A stretch of DNA of 64,000 bases from Botrimarina mediterranea. GTDB lineage: Bacteria; Planctomycetota; Planctomycetia; Pirellulales; Lacipirellulaceae. Each line of letters begins with the position of its first letter. The stretch's first letter is position 1. The notes beneath the pieces are model-generated. The model saw only the letters and a program-made list of their open reading frames with translations. It was not told the DNA's origin and searched no databases. The stretch covers positions 1,459,363 to 1,523,362 of the forward strand of contig NZ_CP036349.1 of NCBI RefSeq assembly GCF_007753265.1, in the 5' to 3' direction. Positions 21,093 through 29,437 of the stretch are shown in pieces. Both the position numbers and the translations under genes were made by a program.

Positions 21093-22385
21093 ATGATTCG
21101 CTTGCTGAGTTTGCTATTGGTCGCTGGCTTTGCCGTTCGTTCCGTAGCGGCGGACGAGGTCGTCGAGTGGGTCGATGCTCAGACGCCCTCGCTGGTGGAG
21201 TTCTACAAGGAGTTGCACGCGGCGCCGGAGCTGTCGCTCGAAGAGCACAAGACGGCCGCTAAGATCGCCGACGCCTGGGAAGCGGCCGGGTACACGGTCA
21301 CGCGCGGCGTTGGCGGGACGGGCGTCGTCGCGGTGCTCGAGAACGGCGACGGGCCGACCGTGATGCTCCGCACCGACCTCGACGGTCTGCCGGTCGTTGA
21401 GCAGACGGGGCTCGACTACGCCTCGACGGTCCGCACGACCGACAAGCGAGGCGCCGTGGTGGGCGTCATGCACGCCTGTGGGCACGACGTCCATATGACC
21501 AACTTGGTGGGCGTGTCGCGTTGCCTCACCGAAAACAAGAACTTATGGAAGGGAACGCTCGTCTGTATCGCCCAGCCCGCCGAGGAGCTCGGCGCGGGCG
21601 CGGAGGCGATGCTCGCCGACGGCCTGTTCGCACGCTTCCCGCGGCCTGATTACGCCATCGCGTTGCACGCCGCGAACGACCTGGAGGCCGGCAAGGTGAG
21701 CACGTGCCCGGGCTTCTTCGGCGCCAACGTCGATTCGGTCGACATCACCGTCCGCGGCAAAGGGGGACACGGCGCGGCGCCGCACACGGCGATCGACCCC
21801 GTGGTGATCGCGGCGAGGCTGGTGCTCGACTTGCAGACGATCGTGTCGCGCGAGTTGAAGCCGACCGAGCCGGCGGTCATCACGGTCGGCTCGATCCACG
21901 GCGGCACAAAGCACAACGTCATCGGCGACGACGTGAAGCTACAGCTCACAGTGCGCACCTACTCCGCCGACATCCGCAAGCAGATCGCCGAGGCGATCGA
22001 GCGCAAGGCGAAGGCCGCCGCCGCGAGCGCCGATGCGCCCGACCCGGAGATTGTCTACAGCGAGGGGACGCCGTCACTGTACAACGACCCGGACCTGACG
22101 ACGCGCGTCGATGGCGTGCTCCGCAAGACGCTCGGCGACGGCTCGGTCAACAAGGCCGAGCCGATGATGGGCGCCGAGGACTTCAGCCGCTACGGCAAGG
22201 CGGGCGTGCCGATCTGCATGTTCCGCCTGGGGACGATCAGCAAAGAACGCCTCGACGCCTGGAAGGCGGCCGGCGAGACGCCGCCGTCGATGCACTCGTC
22301 CCTCTACTGGCCGAACCCCGAGCCGACGCTGCGCACGGGGGTACAAGCGATGACGGCGATCGTGCTGGACTTGATGCCGCGGTAG
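21093..22385 (+). CDS. M20D-family amidohydrolase (hippurate/IAA-amino acid hydrolase-like), exported
   Basis: 430 residues. A metallo-amidohydrolase that cleaves an acyl-amino acid or related amide. A signal peptide is clear (LLSLLLVAGFAVRSVAADE). Metal ligands are visible in HACGHDVHM and QPAEELGAGA; GKGGHGAAPHTAIDP opens the dimerisation domain, and MMGAEDFSRYG near the C-terminus supplies the last ligand region. Length is typical once the signal peptide is included. Start ATG at 21093 is chosen because the signal peptide follows directly; the frame is open farther upstream through a repeat. The exact substrate cannot be told from sequence. No operon partner: neighbours are on the other strand. 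Confidence 0.9.
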   Translation: MIRLLSLLLVAGFAVRSVAADEVVEWVDAQTPSLVEFYKELHAAPELSLEEHKTAAKIADAWEAAGYTVTRGVGGTGVVAVLENGDGPTVMLRTDLDGLPVVEQTGLDYASTVRTTDKRGAVVGVMHACGHDVHMTNLVGVSRCLTENKNLWKGTLVCIAQPAEELGAGAEAMLADGLFARFPRPDYAIALHAANDLEAGKVSTCPGFFGANVDSVDITVRGKGGHGAAPHTAIDPVVIAARLVLDLQTIVSRELKPTEPAVITVGSIHGGTKHNVIGDDVKLQLTVRTYSADIRKQIAEAIERKAKAAAASADAPDPEIVYSEGTPSLYNDPDLTTRVDGVLRKTLGDGSVNKAEPMMGAEDFSRYGKAGVPICMFRLGTISKERLDAWKAAGETPPSMHSSLYWPNPEPTLRTGVQAMTAIVLDLMPR

Positions 22386-22414
22386 TGTCTTAACTTGGAA
22401 GTACGCGGCAATTG

Positions 22415-22503
22415 TTAACCACGGAGGCACAGACGGCGCCGAGGGACGGCGCCGAGGAACTTTTCTCTGTGCGTCCTCTGTTTTCTCAGTGCCTCAGTGG
22501 TTA
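22415..22503. repeat. Inverted repeat, CCAC-GAGGCACAGA word family
   Basis: The arms TTAACCACGGAGGCACAGA and TCAGTGCCTCAGTGGTTAA close an imperfect hairpin of about 90 bp. The inner part holds a second palindrome (GGCGCCGAGGGACGGCGCCG) and TCTCTGTGCG / CCTCTGTTTTCTCAG words. It lies between the convergent amidohydrolase and yihY genes and may act as a two-way terminator (a T-run follows at 22504). Confidence 0.75.
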
Positions 22504-22523
22504 ATTTTTTCTAGAACGACCTT

Positions 22524-23426
22524 CTATTCCATGACTTTGGCGATGCGTACGGCGCGGCTCTTGGGCTGTATGTCGCGGCCGCGGCGGCGGGCGTAGACCT
22601 CGGTCGCTTCGGCGCCGAAGAGCAGGATCATCGCTGAGTAATAGACCCAAGCGAACACGGCGGCCAGCGACGCCGCGGCGCCGCCGAGCTGGGCGCCCGG
22701 CGGGCTGAGGACGAAGAATTGCTGGATGGCGATGCGGCCGACCAGGAACAGTGCGGTCGTGATCAGCGCGCCGATGAACGTGTCACGCCAAGTGACGTGG
22801 GCGTCGGGGAGCACCTTGAAGACCACGGCGAAGACGATGAAGGCCACGAGGGACTGCACCGCGTAGTTGATCCAGGCCGCTGGGAGGGGATCGACGCCGG
22901 CCAGCTCGTTCAGTTGGTCGCCGAGGTACGCGATGGCGCCGGAAACCGTCATCGAGACCAGCAGCAAGACGCCCAGCCCCAGCACCAAGGCGAACGAGAC
23001 GGCCCGCTTCCGCACCAAGTAACGGACTTGCGACCGATCGGGGTCGGGCCTGACCGCCCAAACCACGTTGAGCGCCGTCTGCAAAGCGCCCATCAGACCG
23101 GTGACGGCGAGCAGCACGCCGGCGACGCTGAGCGTCACTTTCCACCAGGCGCCCTCCGTTTGGCGGCTGCGCTGGATCATCGCGGCGATGCTATCGACAG
23201 CCGCTTCGTCGCCGATGAGCTGGGTCGCCTGCTCTTCGAGGACTTCGCCGGCTTTCTCTTCGGCGACCTGCGAGTCGTAGGCGAGCGACAGTCCGGCCGT
23301 CACCACCATCATCAGCAGGTAGAGCAGCGGCGGCAGCGCGAAGACCGTGTAGTACGAAATCGCCGCGGCCAGCGTCGTGCACTGGTCCGCGGCGAATTCG
23401 GTGAAGACCTGCCGGAAGTAGCTCAT
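22524..23426 (-). CDS. YihY/BrkB-family inner membrane protein
   Basis: 300 residues with six hydrophobic helices. The N-terminal AISYYTVFALPPLLYLL is the family's most conserved part, and the C-terminal AAASLAAVFAWVYYSAMILLFGAEATEVY is equally diagnostic. Members were once called ribonuclease BN, a label not supported for the family as a whole; a transport or envelope role is more likely but unproven. A loop of ~55 residues after the first helix is rich in Glu and Gln (VAEEKAGEVLEEQA). I start at the ATG at 23426, just before the conserved start, rather than at 23480. There is no clear ribosome binding site for either. Confidence 0.88.
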   Translation of the reverse strand: MSYFRQVFTEFAADQCTTLAAAISYYTVFALPPLLYLLMMVVTAGLSLAYDSQVAEEKAGEVLEEQATQLIGDEAAVDSIAAMIQRSRQTEGAWWKVTLSVAGVLLAVTGLMGALQTALNVVWAVRPDPDRSQVRYLVRKRAVSFALVLGLGVLLLVSMTVSGAIAYLGDQLNELAGVDPLPAAWINYAVQSLVAFIVFAVVFKVLPDAHVTWRDTFIGALITTALFLVGRIAIQQFFVLSPPGAQLGGAAASLAAVFAWVYYSAMILLFGAEATEVYARRRGRDIQPKSRAVRIAKVME

Positions 23427-23506
23427 GACAATAGCTGGGCGGTTGAGGCTCCGTGGGCGGAGCGCCATTCTACCCAACAACCGCCGGCCCGACTCCGCGC
23501 AACGCT

Positions 23507-24277
23507 CTACTTCTCGCCGAGCAAGCGGGCGATCGGCTCTTCGATGGCGTCAGCCCACAGCTTGTAGCCGTGCTCGTTCGGGTGGAGCAGGTCGGGCATG
23601 ACGCTCTTGGGGAGCGTGCCGTCGTCGTCGAGGAAGACGTCGTTGATGTCGAGGAACTCGACGTTGTCACGCTCGCCAAGCCCCGCGATCCGCTCGTTGA
23701 CGTCGTCGTTGATCTGGCGGAGTTCGTCGTCGGGCTTCTCGCCGCGGGCGAAGACCGCCAGCAGCAGCACCTTACTCTCGGGCGCCAGTTCGAGCAGGCG
23801 ATCGACGACCATCTCAACGCCCTTGGCGGTGGCGCCGGGGTCGCCCTTGCGATGGCCCGTGTTGTTGGTGCCGATCATCACGACGAACAACTCGGGCTCG
23901 AGACCGGCGATCTCGTTGTTGTCTTTCCCGGCCTCGCCCATGCCGAGCCGCCAGAGGACATGCTCGGTGCGGTCACCGCTGAAGCCGATGTTGAAGGCGC
24001 CGCGCGGGGCGTACCGCTCTTCCCAGAGCTGCTTGCCGCCATTCTCCCAGCCGTGGGTGATCGAGTCGCCGACGAAGACCAGCCGGACTTCCTTATCGGA
24101 ATCGAGCAGCCGCTTCTTAGCGTCGAGCTTCTCGTCGTGCCGGTTACGCCACCAACGGTCGCGGAGGCGATGGTCCGGTGTTGTGGCGAGCTTCATGCCC
24201 TCGGTAGGCGTATCTTTGGCGAAACCTACCGAAGCCGATCCTAGAACCATCGCAACGCAGAAAGCGATCTTGAGCAT
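23507..24277 (-). CDS. Exported SGNH/GDSL-family hydrolase
   Basis: 256 residues. An esterase or acetylhydrolase of the SGNH fold, close to the platelet-activating-factor acetylhydrolase type. A signal peptide is visible (KIAFCVAMVLGSASVGFA). The blocks are in order: block I VFVGDSITHGW with the nucleophile Ser, block II Gly in NIGFSGDRTEHVLWRLG, block III VVMIGTNNTGH, and block V LLHPNEHGY with the catalytic Asp/His region (PDLLHPNEHGY). In planctomycetes such proteins often act on sulfated or acetylated polysaccharides, but nothing here shows the substrate. Start ATG at 24277 is set by the signal peptide. A single gene flanked by unrelated neighbours. Confidence 0.9.
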   Translation of the reverse strand: MLKIAFCVAMVLGSASVGFAKDTPTEGMKLATTPDHRLRDRWWRNRHDEKLDAKKRLLDSDKEVRLVFVGDSITHGWENGGKQLWEERYAPRGAFNIGFSGDRTEHVLWRLGMGEAGKDNNEIAGLEPELFVVMIGTNNTGHRKGDPGATAKGVEMVVDRLLELAPESKVLLLAVFARGEKPDDELRQINDDVNERIAGLGERDNVEFLDINDVFLDDDGTLPKSVMPDLLHPNEHGYKLWADAIEEPIARLLGEK

Positions 24278-24377
24278 GACAATCGTGTTGGTAATCGAAG
24301 GAGGAGGATAGGGAATCGACAAGTTGAAGAGCAATGATAACCAGAACCGCGTCGATCCGGTTAATCCTGTCTAAATC

Positions 24378-25604
24378 CTAACGTCCCTTCATCCGCGGGT
24401 CGAAGGCGTCGCGGAGGCCGTCGCCGAGAAAGTTGAGCGCGAACAGCGTGGCGCCAATGGCGACGCTCGGAAAGACGATCAGCCACCAGTAGATCTTTAC
24501 AGGCGTGATGACCTGGATACCCTCGTTCGCCAAGAGGCCCCAGGAGACATCGGGCGGCTCGACGCCCAGGCCGAGGAACGACAGGAAGGCTTCGAAGAGG
24601 ATCACACGTGGGATGGTGAGCGTCAGGTACACCAGCACGATGCTGAGCAGGTTCGGCACGAGGTGGCGGAAGACGATCGCTGTCTGCGACACGCCCAGCG
24701 AGCGGGCCGCCTCGACGTACTGCTCGTTGCGGAGCGAGACGACTTGGCCGCGGACGACGCGGGCCATCGTCAGCCAATAAATGGCGCCGACGACGAAGTA
24801 GAAGATCGTGATCCGGTCGATCCCGTACCCGGCGAGGCGCTCTTTGACCGACTCTTCGCTGAGGATCGAGATGATGAAGATCACCAGGAAGACGAACGGG
24901 ATGCTGTAGAGCACATCCACGATGCGCATCATCAGGTCATCGACCCAGCCGCCAGCGTAACCCGAGACGGCGCCGTAGGTGACGCCGATCACCAGCGACA
25001 CCAGCGTCGCCACGAAGCCGACGATCAGCGACACCCGCGCGCCCCAGAAGATGCGGCTCAACAGATCGCGGCCGAGCTTGTCACGGCCGCAAACGCTGTT
25101 GAGCTCCCACTCGCCAAAGATCGCGTAACGGGCGCAGACCATCAGACGGGCGAGCGGACCGAGCTTCGGGAAGCCGGCGCTGGCGTAGGGCCGCTGCACC
25201 TGCGAATCCACCGCCGCGCGGGCGAGCAGCACTTGGCGGGCCTTCTCCTCCACTTCGTCGTCGGTCGCGTCGGTCGAACGGCGAGTCGCCGAGTACTCGC
25301 CGAGGGCTTCTCTGAGCTTGGACTTCGCTTCGGCGATCGGTTCCGCAAGCGTTTCAATCTGCGCCGCATCGAACTTAAACGCCTCCACCAGCGGTGGCCA
25401 CACCACCGGCCCCGTGAGCATTAGCGGCGTCTCATCCCGGTCGGGCGGCGCCAGCGGCAAGAGCGGCGTAAAGAACGCGAGCAGCACCACCGCCACGAGC
25501 GTCCCCAGCGACGCCATCGCCGCCCAGCTCTTCTTCAGCCGACGCCAAGCGTCCTGGGTGAGGGAGACGCCGGTTTCCGTTGGTTGGGTGGGCGTGGGGG
25601 TCAT
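24378..25604 (-). CDS. Peptide/nickel-type ABC transporter permease, OppC/DppC-like
   Basis: 408 residues, an inner-membrane channel subunit of an oligopeptide importer. The first TM (AWRRLKKSWAAMASLGTLVAVVLLAFF) is the family start, followed by an unusually long periplasmic insert of ~120 residues rich in Glu/Ala (EPIAEAKSKLREALGEY). Then VCGRDKLGRDLLSRIFWGARVSL, typical of OppC, and the cytoplasmic EAA loop (EAARSLGVSQTAIVFRHLVPN). The end is GDGLRDAFDPRMKGR, exact family style. The long insert makes the protein about 100 residues longer than E. coli OppC. It follows oppB after a 109-bp spacer filled with an inverted repeat. Confidence 0.93.
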   Translation of the reverse strand: MTPTPTQPTETGVSLTQDAWRRLKKSWAAMASLGTLVAVVLLAFFTPLLPLAPPDRDETPLMLTGPVVWPPLVEAFKFDAAQIETLAEPIAEAKSKLREALGEYSATRRSTDATDDEVEEKARQVLLARAAVDSQVQRPYASAGFPKLGPLARLMVCARYAIFGEWELNSVCGRDKLGRDLLSRIFWGARVSLIVGFVATLVSLVIGVTYGAVSGYAGGWVDDLMMRIVDVLYSIPFVFLVIFIISILSEESVKERLAGYGIDRITIFYFVVGAIYWLTMARVVRGQVVSLRNEQYVEAARSLGVSQTAIVFRHLVPNLLSIVLVYLTLTIPRVILFEAFLSFLGLGVEPPDVSWGLLANEGIQVITPVKIYWWLIVFPSVAIGATLFALNFLGDGLRDAFDPRMKGR

Positions 25605-25616
25605 GGGGCCTCCTCA

Positions 25617-25712
25617 GCGAAGTGGGAAGTTGGAAGTGCGAAGTGGGAATAGGCCCACGCTGAACGCGCCAGCGCTTCCTTCCCACTTCCGACTTCCCAC
25701 TTCCTACTTCCG
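25617..25712. repeat. Inverted repeat, AAGTGGGAA word family, inside the opp operon
   Basis: The left arm (about 25617-25650) repeats GAAGTGGGAA / GAAGTTGGAAGTGCG; the right arm (about 25677-25712) repeats TTCCCACTTCC / GACTTCCCACTTCC. The arms pair imperfectly because the words can slip. It fills the spacer between two co-directional permease genes. Confidence 0.75.
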
Positions 25713-25713
25713 A

Positions 25714-26628
25714 TCATTTCCACTCCACCCGCGGATCGAGCACGCCGTACAGCAAGTCGACGATCAGGTTCATCACGTACAGCAGCGTCGTATAGAGCAG
25801 CACGAGGCCCATCGCGATCGGATAGTCCTTGTCGATCGCCGCCTGGACGAAGTGCCAGCCGAGGCCGGGGATGGCGAAGATCTGCTCGATCACCGGCGAG
25901 CCCGTCAGAATGCCTGCCACCGCGGGGCCGAGGAATGACACCACCGGCAGCAGCGCCGTCGGCAGCGCGTGCTTGGCGACGACCACAAATGGCGAGAGCC
26001 CTTTCGCCCGCGCGGTGCGGATGTGGTCTTGGCCGAGCACGTCGAGCATGCCGGTCCGCGCGATGCGGGCGACGTACGCGGCGTACGGCGCGCCGAGGCA
26101 CAGGGCCGGCAGCACCAATTGGTCGAGCGACCCCCATCCCGCCGCCGGGAGCCACTGCAAGATGAACACGAACAGGATGATCGCAAAACCGGCGACGACG
26201 AAGTTCGGTAGCGCGATGCCGACAGTCGCGATCGACATCAACGCGAAGTCGGCGAAAGTCCCGCGGAAGACGGCCGAGACCACGCCCGCGACCAACCCGA
26301 TGCTGAACGCAAACGCCAACGCCAACAGCCCCAGCGCCGCCGACACCGGCAGGGCCTCACTCACCAGGCGGTTGGTTGTGTAGTCCTTCTTCATCGAGAC
26401 GCCGAGGTCGCCCGACAGGGTCTCGCCGAGGTTGTAGACGTACTGCTCGGTAAGCGGCAGGTCGAGGCGGTACTTCTTCTTGATGTTCGCTTCGATCTCT
26501 GGCTCGAGCGCTCGCTCGGAGTCGTAGGGCCCGCCGGGCACCGATCGCATCAGAAAGAACGAGACCGTGAACACCACCCAGAGGGTGATAAGCATCCAGC
26601 CGAAGCGGCGCAGCAGGAACGTGGTCAC
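25714..26628 (-). CDS. Peptide/nickel-type ABC transporter permease, OppB/DppB-like
   Basis: 304 residues with six TM helices. The start FLLRRFGWMLITLWVVFTVSFFLMR and the following SVPGGPYDSERALEPE match OppB closely. The EAA loop is visible as VLGQDHIRTARAKGLSPFVV. The end (DLLYGVLDPRVEW) is the standard OppB tail. It pairs with the OppC-like protein to form the import channel. Its ATG overlaps the stop of the binding protein by four bases (ATGA), so the two are translationally coupled. No ATP-binding subunits are in the window. Confidence 0.95.
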   Translation of the reverse strand: MTTFLLRRFGWMLITLWVVFTVSFFLMRSVPGGPYDSERALEPEIEANIKKKYRLDLPLTEQYVYNLGETLSGDLGVSMKKDYTTNRLVSEALPVSAALGLLALAFAFSIGLVAGVVSAVFRGTFADFALMSIATVGIALPNFVVAGFAIILFVFILQWLPAAGWGSLDQLVLPALCLGAPYAAYVARIARTGMLDVLGQDHIRTARAKGLSPFVVVAKHALPTALLPVVSFLGPAVAGILTGSPVIEQIFAIPGLGWHFVQAAIDKDYPIAMGLVLLYTTLLYVMNLIVDLLYGVLDPRVEWK

Positions 26629-28574
26629 GGCGTCGCGGCCTCCGTGCGGCGGGGCTTCATCGTGATCTCACGCACGGGCTTGGAAGCCATGAAGTCGTTC
26701 GGCCCCGAGGCGTCGCGGCGGATCGACAGCGTCCACAGCGGGTGGCGGTCTTCGAGGTTGTTGTACCAACCGTAGACGTACGGCTTGAGCATGCTCCGCG
26801 ACACGTAGTAGTAGATCGGCATGACGGGGCCCTCCCGCATCAGGATGCGTTCGGCGTCGGCGAGCATCTCGAGACGCTTGTCGGCGTCGGGCTCGGCCTT
26901 GGCGTCCTGGATCAGTTTGTCGAACTCGGCGTTGCTCCAGCCGGTCGAGTTGTTCTCCCCGCCGGTGACCCACAGGTCGAGCATCGAGTTGGGGTCGAGG
27001 TAGTCGCCGATCCACGCCCGCCGGACGACGTCATACTTCTGCTGCCGTTGGCTCGAGAGATAGCTCCCCCACTCTTCGTTGCGAGTGGCGACATCGATCC
27101 CCAGGTTGCGGCGCCACTGCTTGCGGATCAGCTCGGCGATCGTCTGGTGCTGCTGCTCGTAGTTGTAGAGGATCTCGATCTTGGGGAACCCGGTTCCGTC
27201 GGGGTAGCCGGCTTCGGCGAGCAATTCCTTCGCTCTTGTGATGTTCATCGGCTCGCACTCGGGCGCCTTGTATTCCGGCAGCCCCGGGGGCGTCATCGAT
27301 AGCGCCGGCAATTCGCCCGCACAAGCGGTGGTGACGATCTCTTCGCGGTCGATCGCCAGCATCAACGCCTGGCGGACCCGGACATCGTCGAACGGCTTGC
27401 GCGACGTGTTGAACGTGTAGAAGTAGGTGCCGAACTGCGCGTCGGGGTTGAAATCGGGACGCGGTGGATCGGCCTCGAACAGCTCACGGGCGATCAGCGG
27501 CGTCACCTTGGTGATCCAATCGACCTTGCCGGTCTCGTAGAGATTGAACGATGTCGTGAGCGCCTGCACCGCTAGGGCGTCGATTGTTTCCAAGGCGACG
27601 TTGTCGCGGTTCCAGTAGTGCTCGTTCTTCCGCAGTCGGATGCGGTCGCGGATGCGGTGGAACTCGAGCTTGAACGGGCCGTTGGTGACGATGTTCTCGA
27701 CCTCGGTCCATTGGCCCGGGCCGTGCGTCTCGACACACTTCTGGTTGACCGGCGCCAGCGGGTAGAAGCCCAGCAGGTTGAGCCAGTAGGGTGTCGGCGA
27801 CTCCAGCACCGTCTCGACCGTGTAGTCGTCGATCGCGCGGAAGCCAACCTCGCTGAAGTCGAGCAGCACCTGCCGGCACGGCTCGGCGCCCTCCGGCGCG
27901 GTGGTGGGGACGTTGTCGCCTACGCGGAACAACCGCTCCTCGCCATCGATCGAAACGACGAACGTGCGGTGATCGACAAACTTCATCGGATCGTCGAGCA
28001 TCTCTTGATCGACGCCCTCATCCGTCTCGATACGCACCAGCTCGCCGCGGAGCACCGCGCCACGGGCGAACGGCAGGGCGCCGTCCGGTCGCTCGACCAG
28101 TTCTACTTCGACCTTGTCGCCGGGCTCGACGCCGCGGGCCGCGCGGCTGTAGCGGCGGCCGTTCTTCAGGTACCAAGCTTGGTAGGCGTATTCCGCGAAC
28201 GTCTGCGGGTCGAGGAACCGCCGCATGCTGTAGACCATGTCATGAGCGTTCAGCGGCGATCCGTCGCTCCACTTCGCGTCGTGGCGGAGGTGGAACGTGT
28301 AGGTGCGGCCGTCCTCGGAGATGTCCCAGCTCTCGGCGACGCCGGGGATCGGCTCGCGGTCCTTCGGGCCGAGACGCACGAGCCCTTCGTAGAGCTCGTC
28401 GATGATCCGTCCCTCGGGCTGCCCCGTGACGACGGCCGGGTCGAGCGACTCGACCTCGGTGTCGTTGTTGAACGTGAAGTCCGCCGGCGGGAGCTGGCCC
28501 TCTTTCACCACAGCGATAATGCCGCCGACGAGCAGCACGAAGATCGCGATGGCAAGGGCGAGGCGTGGGGGCAT
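26625..28574 (-). CDS. Peptide ABC transporter substrate-binding protein (OppA/DppA family)
   Basis: 649 residues, longer than the usual 500-550. A single hydrophobic segment at the N-terminus (LALAIAIFVLLVGGIIAVV) without a lipobox suggests a membrane-tethered periplasmic receptor. Family blocks are clear: TEVESLDPAVVTGQPEGRI, then GVAESWDISEDGRTYTFHL with DAKWSDGSPLNAHD, and near the end WIGDYLDPNSMLDLW. A ~100-residue insert after YQAWYLKNGRR may explain the length. First gene of the binding protein-oppB-oppC operon; the region upstream is almost entirely one large inverted repeat, which must contain or overlap its promoter. Confidence 0.93.
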   Translation of the reverse strand: MPPRLALAIAIFVLLVGGIIAVVKEGQLPPADFTFNNDTEVESLDPAVVTGQPEGRIIDELYEGLVRLGPKDREPIPGVAESWDISEDGRTYTFHLRHDAKWSDGSPLNAHDMVYSMRRFLDPQTFAEYAYQAWYLKNGRRYSRAARGVEPGDKVEVELVERPDGALPFARGAVLRGELVRIETDEGVDQEMLDDPMKFVDHRTFVVSIDGEERLFRVGDNVPTTAPEGAEPCRQVLLDFSEVGFRAIDDYTVETVLESPTPYWLNLLGFYPLAPVNQKCVETHGPGQWTEVENIVTNGPFKLEFHRIRDRIRLRKNEHYWNRDNVALETIDALAVQALTTSFNLYETGKVDWITKVTPLIARELFEADPPRPDFNPDAQFGTYFYTFNTSRKPFDDVRVRQALMLAIDREEIVTTACAGELPALSMTPPGLPEYKAPECEPMNITRAKELLAEAGYPDGTGFPKIEILYNYEQQHQTIAELIRKQWRRNLGIDVATRNEEWGSYLSSQRQQKYDVVRRAWIGDYLDPNSMLDLWVTGGENNSTGWSNAEFDKLIQDAKAEPDADKRLEMLADAERILMREGPVMPIYYYVSRSMLKPYVYGWYNNLEDRHPLWTLSIRRDASGPNDFMASKPVREITMKPRRTEAATP

Positions 28575-28589
28575 GGACTTAAGCTTAGG

Positions 28590-28775
28590 AAGCTAACGGC
28601 GGAGACGCCAGACACTGGGGAGTGACGAAACTCGAATGACGAATGACGAAGCACGAATGACGAACCTGTCGGAGGGCGCTAGCAGCCACCGGCAGGTTCG
28701 TCATTCGTCATTCGGATTTCGTCATTCTCACGACTCCCCTTGGCGCTCCTGGCGTCTTGGCGGTTCTCTGTACGT
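28590..28775. repeat. Large compound inverted repeat spanning a divergent promoter region
   Basis: The left half (28590-28671) reads gcGGAGACGCCAGA words, then GAGT, then repeated GAATGACGAA words, then ACCTGTCGG; the right half (28690-28775) reads the inverse in the same order. The arms are about 80 bp. Nearly the whole spacer between the divergent binding-protein and RNA-methyltransferase genes is this repeat. Confidence 0.8.
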
Positions 28776-28777
28776 CT

Positions 28778-29272
28778 ATGGAGCACACCCGCCACCGCCC
28801 GCCGCGCGAACTGACCCAGCCCCGTGAGCTGGTGGTCGTGTGCGCGCCGTTGCGCAGCAATGTCAATCTGTCGCGCATCGCCCGCGCGGCTGGGTGCTGT
28901 GGCGTGACGCGGATCATCGCCACGGGCCGGCCGATGAAGCTCGACCCCGAGGTCGCCCGCGACGCGGCCGACACGATCACGCTCGAGAACCGCCGCTCGC
29001 TCGAGCCGGTGCTCAAGGAGCTACGCAAAGAGGGTTATCGCCTCGTGGGCCTCGAACAGACGACCAACTCGCACGACATCCACCACTACAACTTCCCAAG
29101 GCGGACAGCCTTGGTGATCGGCAACGAGCGCACCGGCCTCACCGACGAAGAGCTGGCCCTGCTCGACGAGGCGATCGAGATCCCCGTCTGGGGCCTGCCG
29201 CACAGCTACAACGCCGCCACGGCGACGTGCATGGCGCTGTACGAGTACTGCCGGCAGTGGCCTGAGGGGTGA
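28778..29272 (+). CDS. SpoU/TrmH-family RNA 2'-O-methyltransferase
   Basis: 164 residues, a minimal SPOUT (alpha/beta-knot) methyltransferase acting on tRNA or rRNA ribose. Motif 1 is NVNLSRIARAAGCCGV with the conserved Asn and Arg. Motif 2 is ALVIGNERTGLTDEELALLD, and motif 3 is IPVWGLPHSYNAATATCMALYEYCRQ, where the Asn-containing PHSYNAATA matches the family's LNVSVA position. There is no N-terminal RNA-binding extension. I start at the ATG at 28778; an in-frame TTG at 28757 lies inside a repeat arm. Spacer upstream is the compound repeat. The exact target nucleotide is not readable; a TrmL- or TrmH-like role is plausible. Confidence 0.85.
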   Translation: MEHTRHRPPRELTQPRELVVVCAPLRSNVNLSRIARAAGCCGVTRIIATGRPMKLDPEVARDAADTITLENRRSLEPVLKELRKEGYRLVGLEQTTNSHDIHHYNFPRRTALVIGNERTGLTDEELALLDEAIEIPVWGLPHSYNAATATCMALYEYCRQWPEG

Positions 29273-29278
29273 CAGAGT

Positions 29279-29437
29279 TGAACCACGAAGGAACGAAGGA
29301 ACAAAGGAATGAGACGAAATAAGAGAGCCCGCGAATGACGCGAATAAGCACGAATGAAGAGTAGATCATTCGCCTTTATTCGCGTCATTCGCGGGCGCTT
29401 ACCTCTTTCATTGTTCCTTAGTTCCTTCGCGGTTCCA
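29279..29437. repeat. Nested inverted repeats, AAGGAACGA and GAATGACGCGAAT word families
   Basis: The outer arms (29279-29307, GAACCACGAAGGAACG type; 29411-29437, GTTCCTTAGTTCCTTCGCGG type) enclose inner arms (29326-29358, CCCGCGAATGACGCGAAT; 29366-29398, ATTCGCGTCATTCGCGGG). It lies between convergent genes, and the right outer arm contains the stop and last codons of mtaB. Confidence 0.8.

Noticed and set aside
28590-28775. A CRISPR array
   Set aside because: The repeated words are 8-11 bp, inverted as well as direct, without regular spacers or cas genes.
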